Notes under the pieces: model-generated
Told to the model about the DNA's origin: nothing
Databases searched by the model: none
The model's input: only the letters and a program-made list of their open reading frames with translations
Assembly: GCF_014359565.1 (NCBI RefSeq)
Contig: NZ_JACIZD010000001.1
Coordinates: forward strand, 434,001 to 498,000
Source: Immundisolibacter sp.
GTDB taxonomy: Bacteria; Pseudomonadota; Gammaproteobacteria; Immundisolibacterales; Immundisolibacteraceae
Length of the DNA stretch: 64,000 nt
Direction: 5' to 3'
Part shown: positions 49,274-63,032 of the stretch, in pieces
Numbering within the stretch: the first letter of the stretch is position 1
How the letters are laid out: each line of letters starts with the position of its first letter
Made by a program: the position numbers and the translations under genes

Positions 49274-52200
49274 GCCTCTGCCTGCACCAGCCAGGCCGGA
49301 CTCGTCAGCGGCTGGTCGGAGAAGTCCTCGACGGTCGTATCCACCATAGCCTCGACCACGCTCCTTGCCGCGGCAACCTCGTCCACCGCGAGGAGGAAGT
49401 GGACCAGGCGATGGTGCGGGATGGACAGCGAGCCACCAGGCCCGTCCGGCCGGGTTGTATCGGAGATGAACTGCCTCCACCTCTCCTTGTAGTGGGCCGC
49501 AAACGTCGCGTATCGCTCAAGCGCCTGCTGCAGGCCGTGGTACTCGTCCCAGCCGCGGCATTGCAGTTGCGCGGCGACCAGCCAGCGGTATGCCGTCTCC
49601 CTTCCCTCCAGACGCAGGCTCGTCTGGAAGGCCTGGTCCAGGATGTCGGCGATCCCGCCGAAGCCGTCGCGCCGGTCGCGAAGCGGTTCGAGGCAGCGCA
49701 GCAATTCGATACCCCGGCCCCGAGCCAGCCAATGCTCAAACCATCTACGGACGATTCTTCGCTCCGCCACGTAGGCCTTTCGCGAGCGGAGCTCCGCCAG
49801 CAGCTCCTGGACACTGGAGGCCGAGTAGATGGTTACGTCGATGTCAGGATCTTCCGGCTCGGGCGAGCTGTAGCGCTCCCGCTCGCTGCCAAGCTCTTCG
49901 ACCGGCAGGCCGAAGCGTTCCGCGTTGGCGGTGATCAAAACCTGTGCGTGGGGATCGCCTGCCGCTGCGCGGCCGCGCAGCGCGCCAACGGCAGTGCTGT
50001 CCCACAGCGCCGCGGCGACGACAGGCATGGCCGGGTCATCGAGCGGCTGGCTCGACAGCAGTTCAGCGAAGACGTTCGCCGCCGTGTACCACTCGGAGGA
50101 CACGAGGCAGTGGTTGAAGAAGGCGGCGAAGACCCCCGGCATGAGATCGATCATCAGGGCCGCAAGGTCCGAAGGGCGGGTGCCGGAGTCCTCGGTCATG
50201 TCCCCCAGAGGCAGGACGACCGGGACAAGCCGGCGCAGCATGTCCGTCGCGAACGCACGATCCTTCGGCGAGATTGCCTTCACTGCATCAAGCGCGAAAG
50301 CAATGGTGGGATCCTTGCGCCAGCCGTAGCCGATCACGCAGGCCAGCGACCTGCGCAAAAGGGCGTCGGCGCGCTCCCTGAGTCCGAAAGTGGTCGCGAG
50401 CTGGCAGAGCTCGACATAGCTGGCCGCCCTTTCGTTGAAGGGGGTCACGACCGCCGTGATGCCGCGAGCCCGGCCATCGATGTCGTCACCAACGAGTTCG
50501 CGATCCAGCAGATCCAGGCCTGGACCAGCAAACCGGTCGCACCAGCTTGATGACGCGAAGTGCTGCGACTTCCTGGCGTGGGCCCACTCAGTGGACGGGA
50601 CCTTTACCCGACCCGAGCGCAGCGCGGTCAGCAGGAACAGGTCGCCGGACACCTCCGTGAGTGCGTCACGGAATGGGACGTGGTCGGTCACGGCCTCGTA
50701 GCCCTCGGGCTGCCTGACTGCGTCCAGGAGGCGGAACGGCAATGCGAACGCCGGGTCCGCGTGGCGGGCCAGGAGTGCCCCAACAGTGTCTGCAAGCATC
50801 GCCATTTGCTTGCAGGCTTCCGTCAGCCAGGCTCGCTTGCCGTAGACAGGCGCCGGCTCGACGACCGCGGCACCGCGCTGCGACAGGCATCGCGCAACCC
50901 TCGCGAAGAAGAAGCGATGCAGATAGCGCTGCGTGAACTCGCGCGACGGTGAGTTGTGCTGAGCCACATCGAGCAACGGCTCATACTCCTTGAAGTGGCG
51001 ATGCCTGTAGGTGGCCTTCTGGTAGAGCAGTCGCCAGCACGAGGACAGTGGATGCTTCGAGAACCTGGTGAAGGCCGGCCACTCGTGAACCTTCGCGCGC
51101 AGCGCGCCGGCGAGACGCAGGCACGCCAACTCTAGTTCGACCCGCTGAACAAGCGCCATCGGCAGGTAAACGAACGCCATCAGCGGCGCAAGCTCGGCCT
51201 TTTTGGTGAGCTCCCGAAGAAATATTTCGAACAGGTGCGCGGCGTCATCTTTCGTGCCGCCGCCGCCGGTGATGGAAAGGATCCGCTCAGGTTCAAACCG
51301 GCTGGTGCCTGCGGCAAGCTGCAGCCAGCCCTCGATGGCGACCTTGTACTCATCGCGCGTGTAGGCGCCCACGCTAACTCGGTCGTTGATGCGCCGTCGC
51401 ATCCGCTCAAGCAGGTCGGTCGCTTCAGCGCTTCGCCCCGCCTGCAGATACTGACCGCCAATCAGATGGAGGCGATCAACACTCGCAGTCTGCAGGCCAG
51501 CAGCCAGTGTCTTCAGTGGGTACTCGTCGTCGGTGAGCTGCAAGGCGCAGGCGTGGAGCCGCTCGTAGTCGTCGACCTGGAACTGCGGTCCGTTGTAGAC
51601 GCGCGTCTTGAGCCACCGCATGCGGATCGCATCCGCAAAGTCACCGTTTCTGAACGCGATTTCCTCGGCACGCTCGAGGATTGCCTCGACCTGGTCTCGG
51701 GGATACGCGGTTGCAAGGCTCTCGATCACCCAGTTCCTGTCAGGGCGGGCCAGCAGGTTTCGCGGATCGCCGGCCCGCGCTTCGTACAACCACTGCCAGC
51801 CCCAGCGGTGAAACCTAGGAGCGTGATTCTTTAGCCACGCGACCACCTTGGGTAGAAGGACTTGCACCCGCTCGGCATGCTCGGTGATCTCACGGACGAA
51901 TGCGTACAAGCTTCCGTGGAAGGCCACCTGCCCGGCTTCCGAGTTGTGGAGCAGGTGCCCGATAGCGGGGCTCAGTTCGCCCGGCTCGATGCCCAGGCAG
52001 GTCTCCAGGCCCAGCGGCGGCCAGATGAAGCCGGTATCCGCCAGTAGGTGCAGGGCGTCCTTCGCGTGATTCGGCTGTTGCTGCCAGAGCATGCCGTAGT
52101 ACTTCCGGATGTCTCCGTCCGGCGCCAGCGCGTTTGAGCGGACCGTCGAAGGCTCCAGGACTCGATGCTGCCTGAGCAGTGACTCGAAGGCATAGGTCAG

Positions 52201-53646
52201 CACCAGCGGGTGGCTGCCAGTGACGTCCTGGAAGGCACCGGCGAGCCCCACCAGGCCGTCTGCCGCCGGATGCCTCGCACTCTCCAACTCGAAACGCCCT
52301 GCGTCGAGCTGAGCTCGGAGCCAGCTCTCGATGGACACGAGTGACATACGCGGAAGCTCCCGCCAAACATCGGCGTCGACAAAGCGGCCGAGCTGGAACG
52401 GCAATTGCGCGTCGGATACCTTCTGGGTGCCGATGACCAGGGTGACGTTGGCGGGCACTGGCAACAGCGCCTTGAAGAGGCTGTCCAGCGGTTGCCGGTC
52501 GCGGTCGTTCTCCCGCCAGACATGGTCGAGGCCGTCGACGACCACGATGAACCGCTTGCCTTCGCTGGCGTAACCGTTCGCGCAAGCCTCGATCCAGCCG
52601 CGCAGGTACTCCGGGCCGAGGTGCAGCCCCTGCACATGGGCGAAGTGACGCACCTCCATCTGCGAGATGAGCGAGTTGGCCACGCTCCCCAGCGTGAAAC
52701 GATCGGAGCGGTCGCCCAAGTCGAGGAAGTAGTGGTGGCGGATGTACGGCAGGTCACGTTGATCGAGTTCCCTGCAGACGTAGCTCAGGAACGTGCTCTT
52801 GCCCTGGCCGGGTGAGCCCCAGAGGACCACTGCCGCTTCCGTCTCCAGGTCGCGCAGGAACCGGGCGGCGAACTCCGCGTCGGGCGGCTGGTAACCATCC
52901 GGCACGCGAAACGCCTGCTCAAGGGGTCTCGGACGGCGGACGTCGACGGTCCCACGCAGGAAGTCAAGGGTGACCCTCCCATGCGGCGGTGGAAAATTCC
53001 TGCGTACCGCCCAATCGATCGCCTCTCGGAACAGGGCTAACCACCCGGTGCGATCACCGTGTCGCGGGATGAAGCGATCGACGACGGTTCGTTCGAGCGC
53101 TTCCGCGCCCTGGTAGCTGTGCCGGAACTCGAAACGGTCGAAAAAGGCCCGTGCCCTTCCTTCACCCCCAAGTTGCTCAAGGATCTCGGTGCGTGAAGCC
53201 GCGTCGACACGATCCAGGGTCACCTTGAGGGACGACGCGTCGATCGTGGCCTCGAACTCTCGGCTCGGGACTCGGTTCGTGACTAACGCGGCTGTGTGGA
53301 CGCGTTCCGCCGCGATCTCGAACAGGCCGTCGCACCACTTTTGCAGCAGTGACCGACCCCTCGGCCTGCGGGTTAGCAGCCAATCCCAAGTCAAGGCATT
53401 CCCGGCGTCCTGCGCGTTGACGGTGAACTTGACCTGCAGCAGGACGAGCGTGCCATCCCGTCGTTGCGCGACGATATCGTCGAGGCCCTGAGGAACCTCG
53501 TCGTGATCGGCCTCGAACTGGACCCAGTCGTAGAGTCCCGGATCGTCAAGCCAGTCACAGAGAAGACCGAGGCCGACGAGGTTCTGGTACACGTACCCGC
53601 TAAGCGGGATCGCGGTTCGCTTTATTGCGGTTGACAGTGCTGACAT
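49270..53646 (-). CDS. STAND-type NTPase with N-terminal Cap4-like PD-(D/E)XK nuclease domain (Avs-like)
   Basis: This is a 1458-residue protein. Residues about 10-150 match the architecture of Cap4/Avs effector nucleases: GYVYQNLVGL, an acidic patch, DD near 53 and QVK near 71-73, as in PD-(D/E)XK enzymes of the DD...QxK type. The P-loop NTPase follows, with Walker A GSPGQGKST (about 276-284) and Walker B VVVDGLDHV (about 367-375). The remaining ~1000 residues are helical, repeat-like and TPR-compatible, as in sensor regions of STAND proteins. By analogy with Avs proteins it may recognise a phage protein, oligomerise and cut DNA; this is inference. Alternative starts at 53667 and 53727 exist; 53646 begins at the conserved domain. 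The IS630-type element lies 67 bases upstream and may have replaced its promoter. No regulator is evident. Confidence 0.75.
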   Translation of the reverse strand: MSALSTAIKRTAIPLSGYVYQNLVGLGLLCDWLDDPGLYDWVQFEADHDEVPQGLDDIVAQRRDGTLVLLQVKFTVNAQDAGNALTWDWLLTRRPRGRSLLQKWCDGLFEIAAERVHTAALVTNRVPSREFEATIDASSLKVTLDRVDAASRTEILEQLGGEGRARAFFDRFEFRHSYQGAEALERTVVDRFIPRHGDRTGWLALFREAIDWAVRRNFPPPHGRVTLDFLRGTVDVRRPRPLEQAFRVPDGYQPPDAEFAARFLRDLETEAAVVLWGSPGQGKSTFLSYVCRELDQRDLPYIRHHYFLDLGDRSDRFTLGSVANSLISQMEVRHFAHVQGLHLGPEYLRGWIEACANGYASEGKRFIVVVDGLDHVWRENDRDRQPLDSLFKALLPVPANVTLVIGTQKVSDAQLPFQLGRFVDADVWRELPRMSLVSIESWLRAQLDAGRFELESARHPAADGLVGLAGAFQDVTGSHPLVLTYAFESLLRQHRVLEPSTVRSNALAPDGDIRKYYGMLWQQQPNHAKDALHLLADTGFIWPPLGLETCLGIEPGELSPAIGHLLHNSEAGQVAFHGSLYAFVREITEHAERVQVLLPKVVAWLKNHAPRFHRWGWQWLYEARAGDPRNLLARPDRNWVIESLATAYPRDQVEAILERAEEIAFRNGDFADAIRMRWLKTRVYNGPQFQVDDYERLHACALQLTDDEYPLKTLAAGLQTASVDRLHLIGGQYLQAGRSAEATDLLERMRRRINDRVSVGAYTRDEYKVAIEGWLQLAAGTSRFEPERILSITGGGGTKDDAAHLFEIFLRELTKKAELAPLMAFVYLPMALVQRVELELACLRLAGALRAKVHEWPAFTRFSKHPLSSCWRLLYQKATYRHRHFKEYEPLLDVAQHNSPSREFTQRYLHRFFFARVARCLSQRGAAVVEPAPVYGKRAWLTEACKQMAMLADTVGALLARHADPAFALPFRLLDAVRQPEGYEAVTDHVPFRDALTEVSGDLFLLTALRSGRVKVPSTEWAHARKSQHFASSSWCDRFAGPGLDLLDRELVGDDIDGRARGITAVVTPFNERAASYVELCQLATTFGLRERADALLRRSLACVIGYGWRKDPTIAFALDAVKAISPKDRAFATDMLRRLVPVVLPLGDMTEDSGTRPSDLAALMIDLMPGVFAAFFNHCLVSSEWYTAANVFAELLSSQPLDDPAMPVVAAALWDSTAVGALRGRAAAGDPHAQVLITANAERFGLPVEELGSERERYSSPEPEDPDIDVTIYSASSVQELLAELRSRKAYVAERRIVRRWFEHWLARGRGIELLRCLEPLRDRRDGFGGIADILDQAFQTSLRLEGRETAYRWLVAAQLQCRGWDEYHGLQQALERYATFAAHYKERWRQFISDTTRPDGPGGSLSIPHHRLVHFLLAVDEVAAARSVVEAMVDTTVEDFSDQPLTSPAWLVQAEA

Positions 53647-53710
53647 CGTGTGCAGTCTGACCTGCATCGGCAAACGGTTGGCTGCATTCCAACATGGTAT
53701 TGCGTCAGAC

Positions 53711-54793
53711 CTAGTGTTGTGTCCCATTGATAACCTTACATAGACGCTCGATCTTGGCGAGGATCGATTCGGCCGTGGCGGTCCACATGAAGGGCTTGGG
53801 GTGCTGGTTGTAGTGCTTCACGAACTCATCGATCTTGCGCTTGAGGTCGGCCACCGAATCGAACGAGCCGCGGCGAATGGCCTGGGTCGTGATCAACGCG
53901 AACCAGCGCTCGACTTGGTTCAGCCACGAACTGTAGGTCGGCGTGAAGTGCAGATGAAAGCGCGCTCGACGTGCCAGCCAAGCCTTCACTCGAGCGTGCC
54001 TGTGCGTCCCGTAGTTGTCGCAGATCAGGTGCACGTCGAGCGGCTCAGGCACGTTCGCTTCGATATGCCTCAGGAACGCCAGGAATTCCTGATGACGATG
54101 CTTGGGCTTGCACTGCGTCAGCACGGTGCCGTTGGCCACGTCGAGCGCCGCGAACAGCGTCGTGGTGCCGTGGCGCACGTAGTCGTGGGTGATGCCCTCG
54201 ACGTAACCAAGCCCCATCGGCAGCACCGGCTGGGTGCGCTCGAGCGCCTGGCACTGACTCTTTTCGTCAACGCACAGCACCAGCGCATGATCGGGCGGGT
54301 TCAGATACAGCCCGACGATGTCGCGCACCTTCTCGATGAAGAACGGATCGTTCGAGAGCTTGAAGCTCTTGGAGCGGTGCGGCTGCAGGCCAAACAGCGT
54401 CAGGTAGCGGTGTACAGTGCTCTTCGACAGCCCGGTTGCGTCCGCCAGGCTGCGACGCGACCAATGCGTCTTGCCGCTCGGCTTTCTGGTCAGTGCGGTA
54501 TTGATCAACTGCGCGATCTGATCCTCGCCGGTGCTTCGCGGACGACCGGATTTGAGCGCATTGTGCAGTCCGGCGATGCCCTGGTCTGCATACCGCTTGC
54601 GCCACAACGACACGGTGGGGCGGCTGACCCGGTAGCGGCGCGCCACCGCGCTGTTGGTCTCGCCGTCAGCCAACCGCAGGATCATCTGTGCCCGACGCGA
54701 CAACGCGGCCGGCAGACTCTGCGATCGGGCGATCGACTCAAGCTGCATCCGGTCCTGCGCAGTAACCAACAACTCAACCGCAGGCCTTCCCAT
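53711..54793 (-). CDS. Transposase, IS630 family
   Basis: This 360-residue DDE transposase has N-terminal HTH domains (AVARRYRVSRPTVSLWRKRY) and the IS630/Tc1-like catalytic core with Asp in CVDEKSQ, Asp in LICDNYGTH and Glu in LNQVERWF. It is complete. Its TAG stop is completed by the flanking TA target duplication (53712-53713) and one outside base, so the reading frame closes only because of where it landed. Confidence 0.92.
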   Translation of the reverse strand: MGRPAVELLVTAQDRMQLESIARSQSLPAALSRRAQMILRLADGETNSAVARRYRVSRPTVSLWRKRYADQGIAGLHNALKSGRPRSTGEDQIAQLINTALTRKPSGKTHWSRRSLADATGLSKSTVHRYLTLFGLQPHRSKSFKLSNDPFFIEKVRDIVGLYLNPPDHALVLCVDEKSQCQALERTQPVLPMGLGYVEGITHDYVRHGTTTLFAALDVANGTVLTQCKPKHRHQEFLAFLRHIEANVPEPLDVHLICDNYGTHRHARVKAWLARRARFHLHFTPTYSSWLNQVERWFALITTQAIRRGSFDSVADLKRKIDEFVKHYNQHPKPFMWTATAESILAKIERLCKVINGTQH

Positions 54794-54868
54794 CGATGTG
54801 CCCTCCCAGTGCCAAGCATACCGCTTGGACCGCGCAAATCATGGAAAGTTACATTCGGGACACAACGT
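53714..54868 (-). mobile_element. IS630-family insertion sequence
   Basis: This is a 1155-base element. The inner terminal repeats match over TTGTGTCCC: TGTTGTGTCCC (53715 onward) and its counterpart CGTTGTGTCCC at the other end (reading from 54867). A TA target duplication flanks it (53712-53713 and 54869-54870), as expected for IS630. It sits between the STAND gene and the toxin-antitoxin genes, only 67 bases from the STAND start codon. Confidence 0.88.
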
Positions 54869-54889
54869 TAGGTGGACCAATCACTTCCC

Positions 54890-55414
54890 TCATCCAACCA
54901 AGGCTTCCAGCTCCGTGGACGCCGAGCGCGGCAGCCGCCGGCCTTCCTTCGCCACGTTGACCTGCAAGGCTACCCGCGCCACGTCCAGCACGTCCTGCGC
55001 CAGCGAATAGCTGCCCTTGGCCTGCAGCCAAACCAGCACGTCGGCCAGGTGCCAGATTGACGCACTGCCTTCATGCACCGGTGCCGGGAAGCTGCCTGGA
55101 TGGGCCAGCATGAGCTTGCGCATGTTCTGCCGCGATACGCCGACGATCTCGGCCACATCAGTCAACCCGACGAGATCCGGCGCCACCTCGATCAACCGCG
55201 CCGATGGCACAGCGCGGCGCACGTCGGCCAGCGCGCTGCGCACAGCCGCGTCCGCATCAGCTGCCTCACGGGTGAATTCCAGCGCCAGGCGGCTCGGCTG
55301 CCCGATGCCGACCAAGGCATCATCGCAGCCGGCTTCACCCAAGCGCTCGACCATTGCATCCAGGTCGCGGTCGTCGTCGGCAAGCTGATACTTCAGGGTG
55401 AAGGTGTACTCCAT
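54890..55414 (-). CDS. HTH DNA-binding protein, probable antitoxin of the HicA-like toxin
   Basis: This 174-residue protein has an N-terminal alpha/beta domain (MEYTFTLKYQLADDD, perhaps HicB-like) and a MerR/AlpA-type helix-turn-helix at about 93-140 (LTDVAEIVGVSRQNMRKLM ... WHLADVLVWL). ATG 55414 follows a good Shine-Dalgarno (AAGGAG). It begins four bases after the upstream HicA-like gene and must be co-expressed with it. By analogy with HicAB it could be the antitoxin and autorepressor; I have not seen this exact pair named. Confidence 0.7.
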   Translation of the reverse strand: MEYTFTLKYQLADDDRDLDAMVERLGEAGCDDALVGIGQPSRLALEFTREAADADAAVRSALADVRRAVPSARLIEVAPDLVGLTDVAEIVGVSRQNMRKLMLAHPGSFPAPVHEGSASIWHLADVLVWLQAKGSYSLAQDVLDVARVALQVNVAKEGRRLPRSASTELEALVG

Positions 55415-55418
55415 CACG

Positions 55419-55694
55419 CTACTCCTTGGCACCGTCGTCAACCTCACGTTGCTTACGATGCGTGGTGCAGTTGTCCACGACGCGCCGCAAGGCGCGGGCG
55501 TGGTTGCTGGGGTTCTTCGGCGTGCTCCATATACTGGTGATGCAGAACTCGCCGCAGCGGCATTCCTCGTCGTTGTACGGGCAATACATCCGTCCCCAGG
55601 CGTGGCTACCGCCGACTTCGACTCGCCAGCCCTGCCCTTCGGCGTGCCTGAGAGCTTCCTCGACCTCTTTCTTCGGGTGAGGGGAACGAGCCAT
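55419..55694 (-). CDS. HicA-like toxin candidate
   Basis: This 91-residue basic protein resembles small HicA-type mRNA interferases. These have a double-stranded-RNA-binding fold with a conserved His, here in GGSHAWGR, and a C-terminal STPKNPSNHARALRR region. Three further cysteine-rich bits (YCPYNDEECRCGEFC) could bind zinc, not typical of HicA. It is the first gene of the pair with the HTH protein. A perfect 28-base palindrome lies 27 bases upstream. Confidence 0.65.
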   Translation of the reverse strand: MARSPHPKKEVEEALRHAEGQGWRVEVGGSHAWGRMYCPYNDEECRCGEFCITSIWSTPKNPSNHARALRRVVDNCTTHRKQREVDDGAKE

Positions 55695-55720
55695 CAGTGG
55701 TCTCCAATATGGGGAAGACT

Positions 55721-55748
55721 GGCGAGGTTGTCAAGTGACAACCTCGCC
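55721..55748. promoter_or_regulatory. Perfect 28-base palindrome upstream of the HicA-like gene
   Basis: GGCGAGGTTGTCA (55721-55733), two central bases and its exact complement (55736-55748). It lies 27 bases ahead of the HicA-like ATG and just after the dead vapC. No T-run follows on either strand, so an operator bound by the HTH partner is more likely than a terminator. Confidence 0.6.
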
Positions 55749-55753
55749 ACCTT

Positions 55754-56207
55754 TCAAGCAGTTGCGCTCAACGCCGGCGCCACCATGTTCTCCGGCATCA
55801 ACTTCGGCACGTAGGTCACACCCGCCGCTTCATTGGGCGAGGGGTCACGTGATGCCACGATGAAGCCCCGGGCCGCAGCGATGGCGGCGATGTAGCCGTC
55901 TGGCGTCGGGAAGCCGCGCCCGCCGTCCCTGGCCGTCACGGCCAGGTCGGCACAGTGGCGCGCGGCACCCGTGTCGAACGGCAGCACCCGATCCTTGAAC
56001 AGCTCCAGCAGCGCCGCCAGCGCCCGGTCGAACAGGTTCTTGCGCTTGCCCGCCGGCGCCGCCCGGATGCCAAGACAGCAACTCGGCCAGGGTGACGCGC
56101 GACAGATACAGGGTTTCCGCCGCCTGGTCGTTCAGCCAGGCCCTCATGGCGGCGTCTGGTTCCGGCTTCATCACCGCGGAAACGACGTGGGTATTCAGGA
56201 TGATCAT
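55754..56207 (-). pseudogene. VapC/FitB-type PIN toxin, frameshifted and active-site mutated
   Basis: This toxin ribonuclease is broken. The N-terminal part (56207 to about 56066) reads MIILNTHVVSAVMKPEPD, where the family has LDTNVVS, so the first catalytic Asp is Asn. Near 56066 a one-base insertion shifts the frame (ELLS then WHPGG instead of ELLFGIR). The C-terminal part resumes in another frame as LPFDTGAARHCADLAVTAR ... DGYIAAIAAARGFIVASRD. The last residues are also unusual. It starts directly after the antitoxin stop. Confidence 0.85.
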
Positions 56208-56462
56208 TCAGTCGAAGCTCAAGGGTTTGGCCGGCGTCTTGTCGCGCACACGCTCGAAGACGGCGAAATCTTCGTTGCTCAGACCGATCTTGCGGCCGAT
56301 GGCGGCCAGGGCATCGCCCACACGCACGCGGCTCGAAGGCTTGACCACGGCCGCCAGAATCTCGCGCACCTCCGCCTCCGTGCTGCGGCCGTGCGGGGGC
56401 GCCCGCACGCGCAAGGCGCGATGCACGTCATTCGGCACATTCCTTACCGTCAGGGTGGCCAT
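56208..56462 (-). CDS. FitA/VapB-type ribbon-helix-helix antitoxin
   Basis: This 84-residue antitoxin has an N-terminal ribbon-helix-helix domain (ATLTVRNVPNDVHRALRVRA ... STEAEVREIL) and a C-terminal tail that would bind the PIN toxin. It appears intact, while the toxin that follows is not. ATG 56462 is preferred over the longer frame to 56498. An inverted repeat at 56515-56537 may be its operator. Confidence 0.82.
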   Translation of the reverse strand: MATLTVRNVPNDVHRALRVRAPPHGRSTEAEVREILAAVVKPSSRVRVGDALAAIGRKIGLSNEDFAVFERVRDKTPAKPLSFD

Positions 56463-56514
56463 GATTCGCAGTTCCGTCTTTGCTTTCGGTGACTGCAAGG
56501 ATGGGTTTGTGCAG

Positions 56515-56537
56515 TCGTTCGTGCAAGGTTCGAACGA
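56515..56537. promoter_or_regulatory. Inverted repeat upstream of the FitA-like gene
   Basis: TCGTTCG (56515-56521) and CGAACGA (56531-56537) flank a nine-base centre. It lies 53 bases upstream of the antitoxin ATG. RHH antitoxins bind such repeats in their own promoters, so this is a possible autoregulatory site; short repeats also arise by chance. Confidence 0.35.
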
Positions 56538-56541
56538 TCAC

Positions 56542-56565
56542 AAAAAAGCCCGCAGTGACGCGGGC
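56542..56565 (-). terminator. Rho-independent terminator of guaB-guaA
   Basis: On the minus strand GCCCGC, a six-base loop and GCGGGC are followed by six T residues. It is 50 bases beyond the guaA stop and lies on the island side of the proposed junction. Confidence 0.85.
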
Positions 56566-56614
56566 CTAGCTGTGTTTTGGTGCCTGACCGTACCAGCCGG
56601 TGCCGGACCCCAAA

Positions 56615-58189
<1,575 letters not shown>

Positions 58190-58224
58190 GGGCGGGCCAG
58201 GGGCGAGGTTGGAGCGGGGCGCGT

Positions 58225-58287
58225 GTGGGAGCGGCGCCCCGCCGCGAATCTTCCGATCAAGCACGCGGCCCGGGGCGGGCCTCCCAC
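58225..58287. repeat. REP-like palindromic element, copy C
   Basis: This has the same arms and order as copy A (GTGGGAGCGGCGCCCCGCCG ... GGGGCGGGCCTCCCAC), including a shared ATCAAGCA in the loop. It is the only copy between co-directional genes (guaB and guaA), where it may stabilise or attenuate the transcript. Confidence 0.8.
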
Positions 58288-58312
58288 AAGCAAAGTTGCT
58301 GCCGGCGACCGC

Positions 58313-62175
<3,863 letters not shown>

Positions 62176-62201
62176 TCGGCACACGGCCCGAGGAACGACA
62201 C

Positions 62202-62981
62202 ATGAGCAGCACCGCGCCCGGCATCGGCGACATCACCGGCAAGCGGCTGCTGATCGTCGGCGCCAGTCGCGGCATTGGTCTTGCCATCGCCACGCGGGCG
62301 GCGCAGCTGGGCGCCGTGGTGCATCTGACCGCGCGCAGTGCGCAGGCGGCGGCCGAAACCGCAGCTGCGCTCGCGGCCAGACACGGGACGCAGGTGACGG
62401 GGCATGGTCTGGACATCGCTGCCGCCGATGCCCCGGCGAGCCTGGAGGCCGTGCTGCAGGCCGCAGGTGACCTGGACGCGCTGATCTACAACGCCGGTGT
62501 GAGTCCGGTCTACGCGCGGCCGGAGCGCATCAGCGACGCGGCCTTCGACCAGATCATGGCGGTCAACCTGCGCGGGCCGTTTCTGGCCGCGCGCGCCTTC
62601 GGTGCCCGGTGCCTCACGCAGGGTCGGCCGGGGGCGATCGTGTTCATCGCCTCGGTCGCGTCCCTGATCGGCACGCCGCGCGTGGCTGCCTACAGCGCCA
62701 GCAAGGCCGGCGTGCTGGGCCTGACGCGCAGCCTGGCGGTCGACTGGGCGACCGACGGCATCCGCGTCAATGCCGTGGCGCCCGGCTGGGTGGCCACCGA
62801 CATGACGCAGGGCCTGCAGGACAACCCGCGTTTGCACGAGCGCCTGGCCGCGCGCGTACCGATGGGCCGCTTCGCCCAGCCGGACGAAATTGCCGACGTG
62901 GCGCTGTTCCTGGCCTCCGACAGCGCGCGCTACGTGACCGGCTCGGTTTACAGTGTGGACGGCGGCCTGCTTGCGGGCTGA
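62202..62981 (+). CDS. SDR-family oxidoreductase
   Basis: This is a classical short-chain dehydrogenase/reductase of 259 residues. The GASRGIG motif (about 22-28), YNAGVS, the catalytic Ser in IASVAS and YSASK (Tyr and Lys) are all intact, and the VDGG C-terminal motif is present. An NADP/NAD-dependent alcohol/ketone reaction is expected; the substrate is unknown. ATG 62202 has AGGAACGACAC upstream and is preferred to a TTG start at 62172. It is 26 bases after the M23 gene and 51 before the Rieske ferredoxin. Confidence 0.88.
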   Translation: MSSTAPGIGDITGKRLLIVGASRGIGLAIATRAAQLGAVVHLTARSAQAAAETAAALAARHGTQVTGHGLDIAAADAPASLEAVLQAAGDLDALIYNAGVSPVYARPERISDAAFDQIMAVNLRGPFLAARAFGARCLTQGRPGAIVFIASVASLIGTPRVAAYSASKAGVLGLTRSLAVDWATDGIRVNAVAPGWVATDMTQGLQDNPRLHERLAARVPMGRFAQPDEIADVALFLASDSARYVTGSVYSVDGGLLAG

Positions 62982-63032
62982 CCGTTTTCACCACAGCGGC
63001 GGCGCTGGCCGCCTTCAGCCAGGGAGACTGCA

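Noticed and set aside
56515-56545. GGTTCGAAC string suggestive of a tRNA T-arm near the guaA end
   Set aside because: No acceptor stem, D-arm or anticodon arm can be folded around it; it is half of a short inverted repeat.
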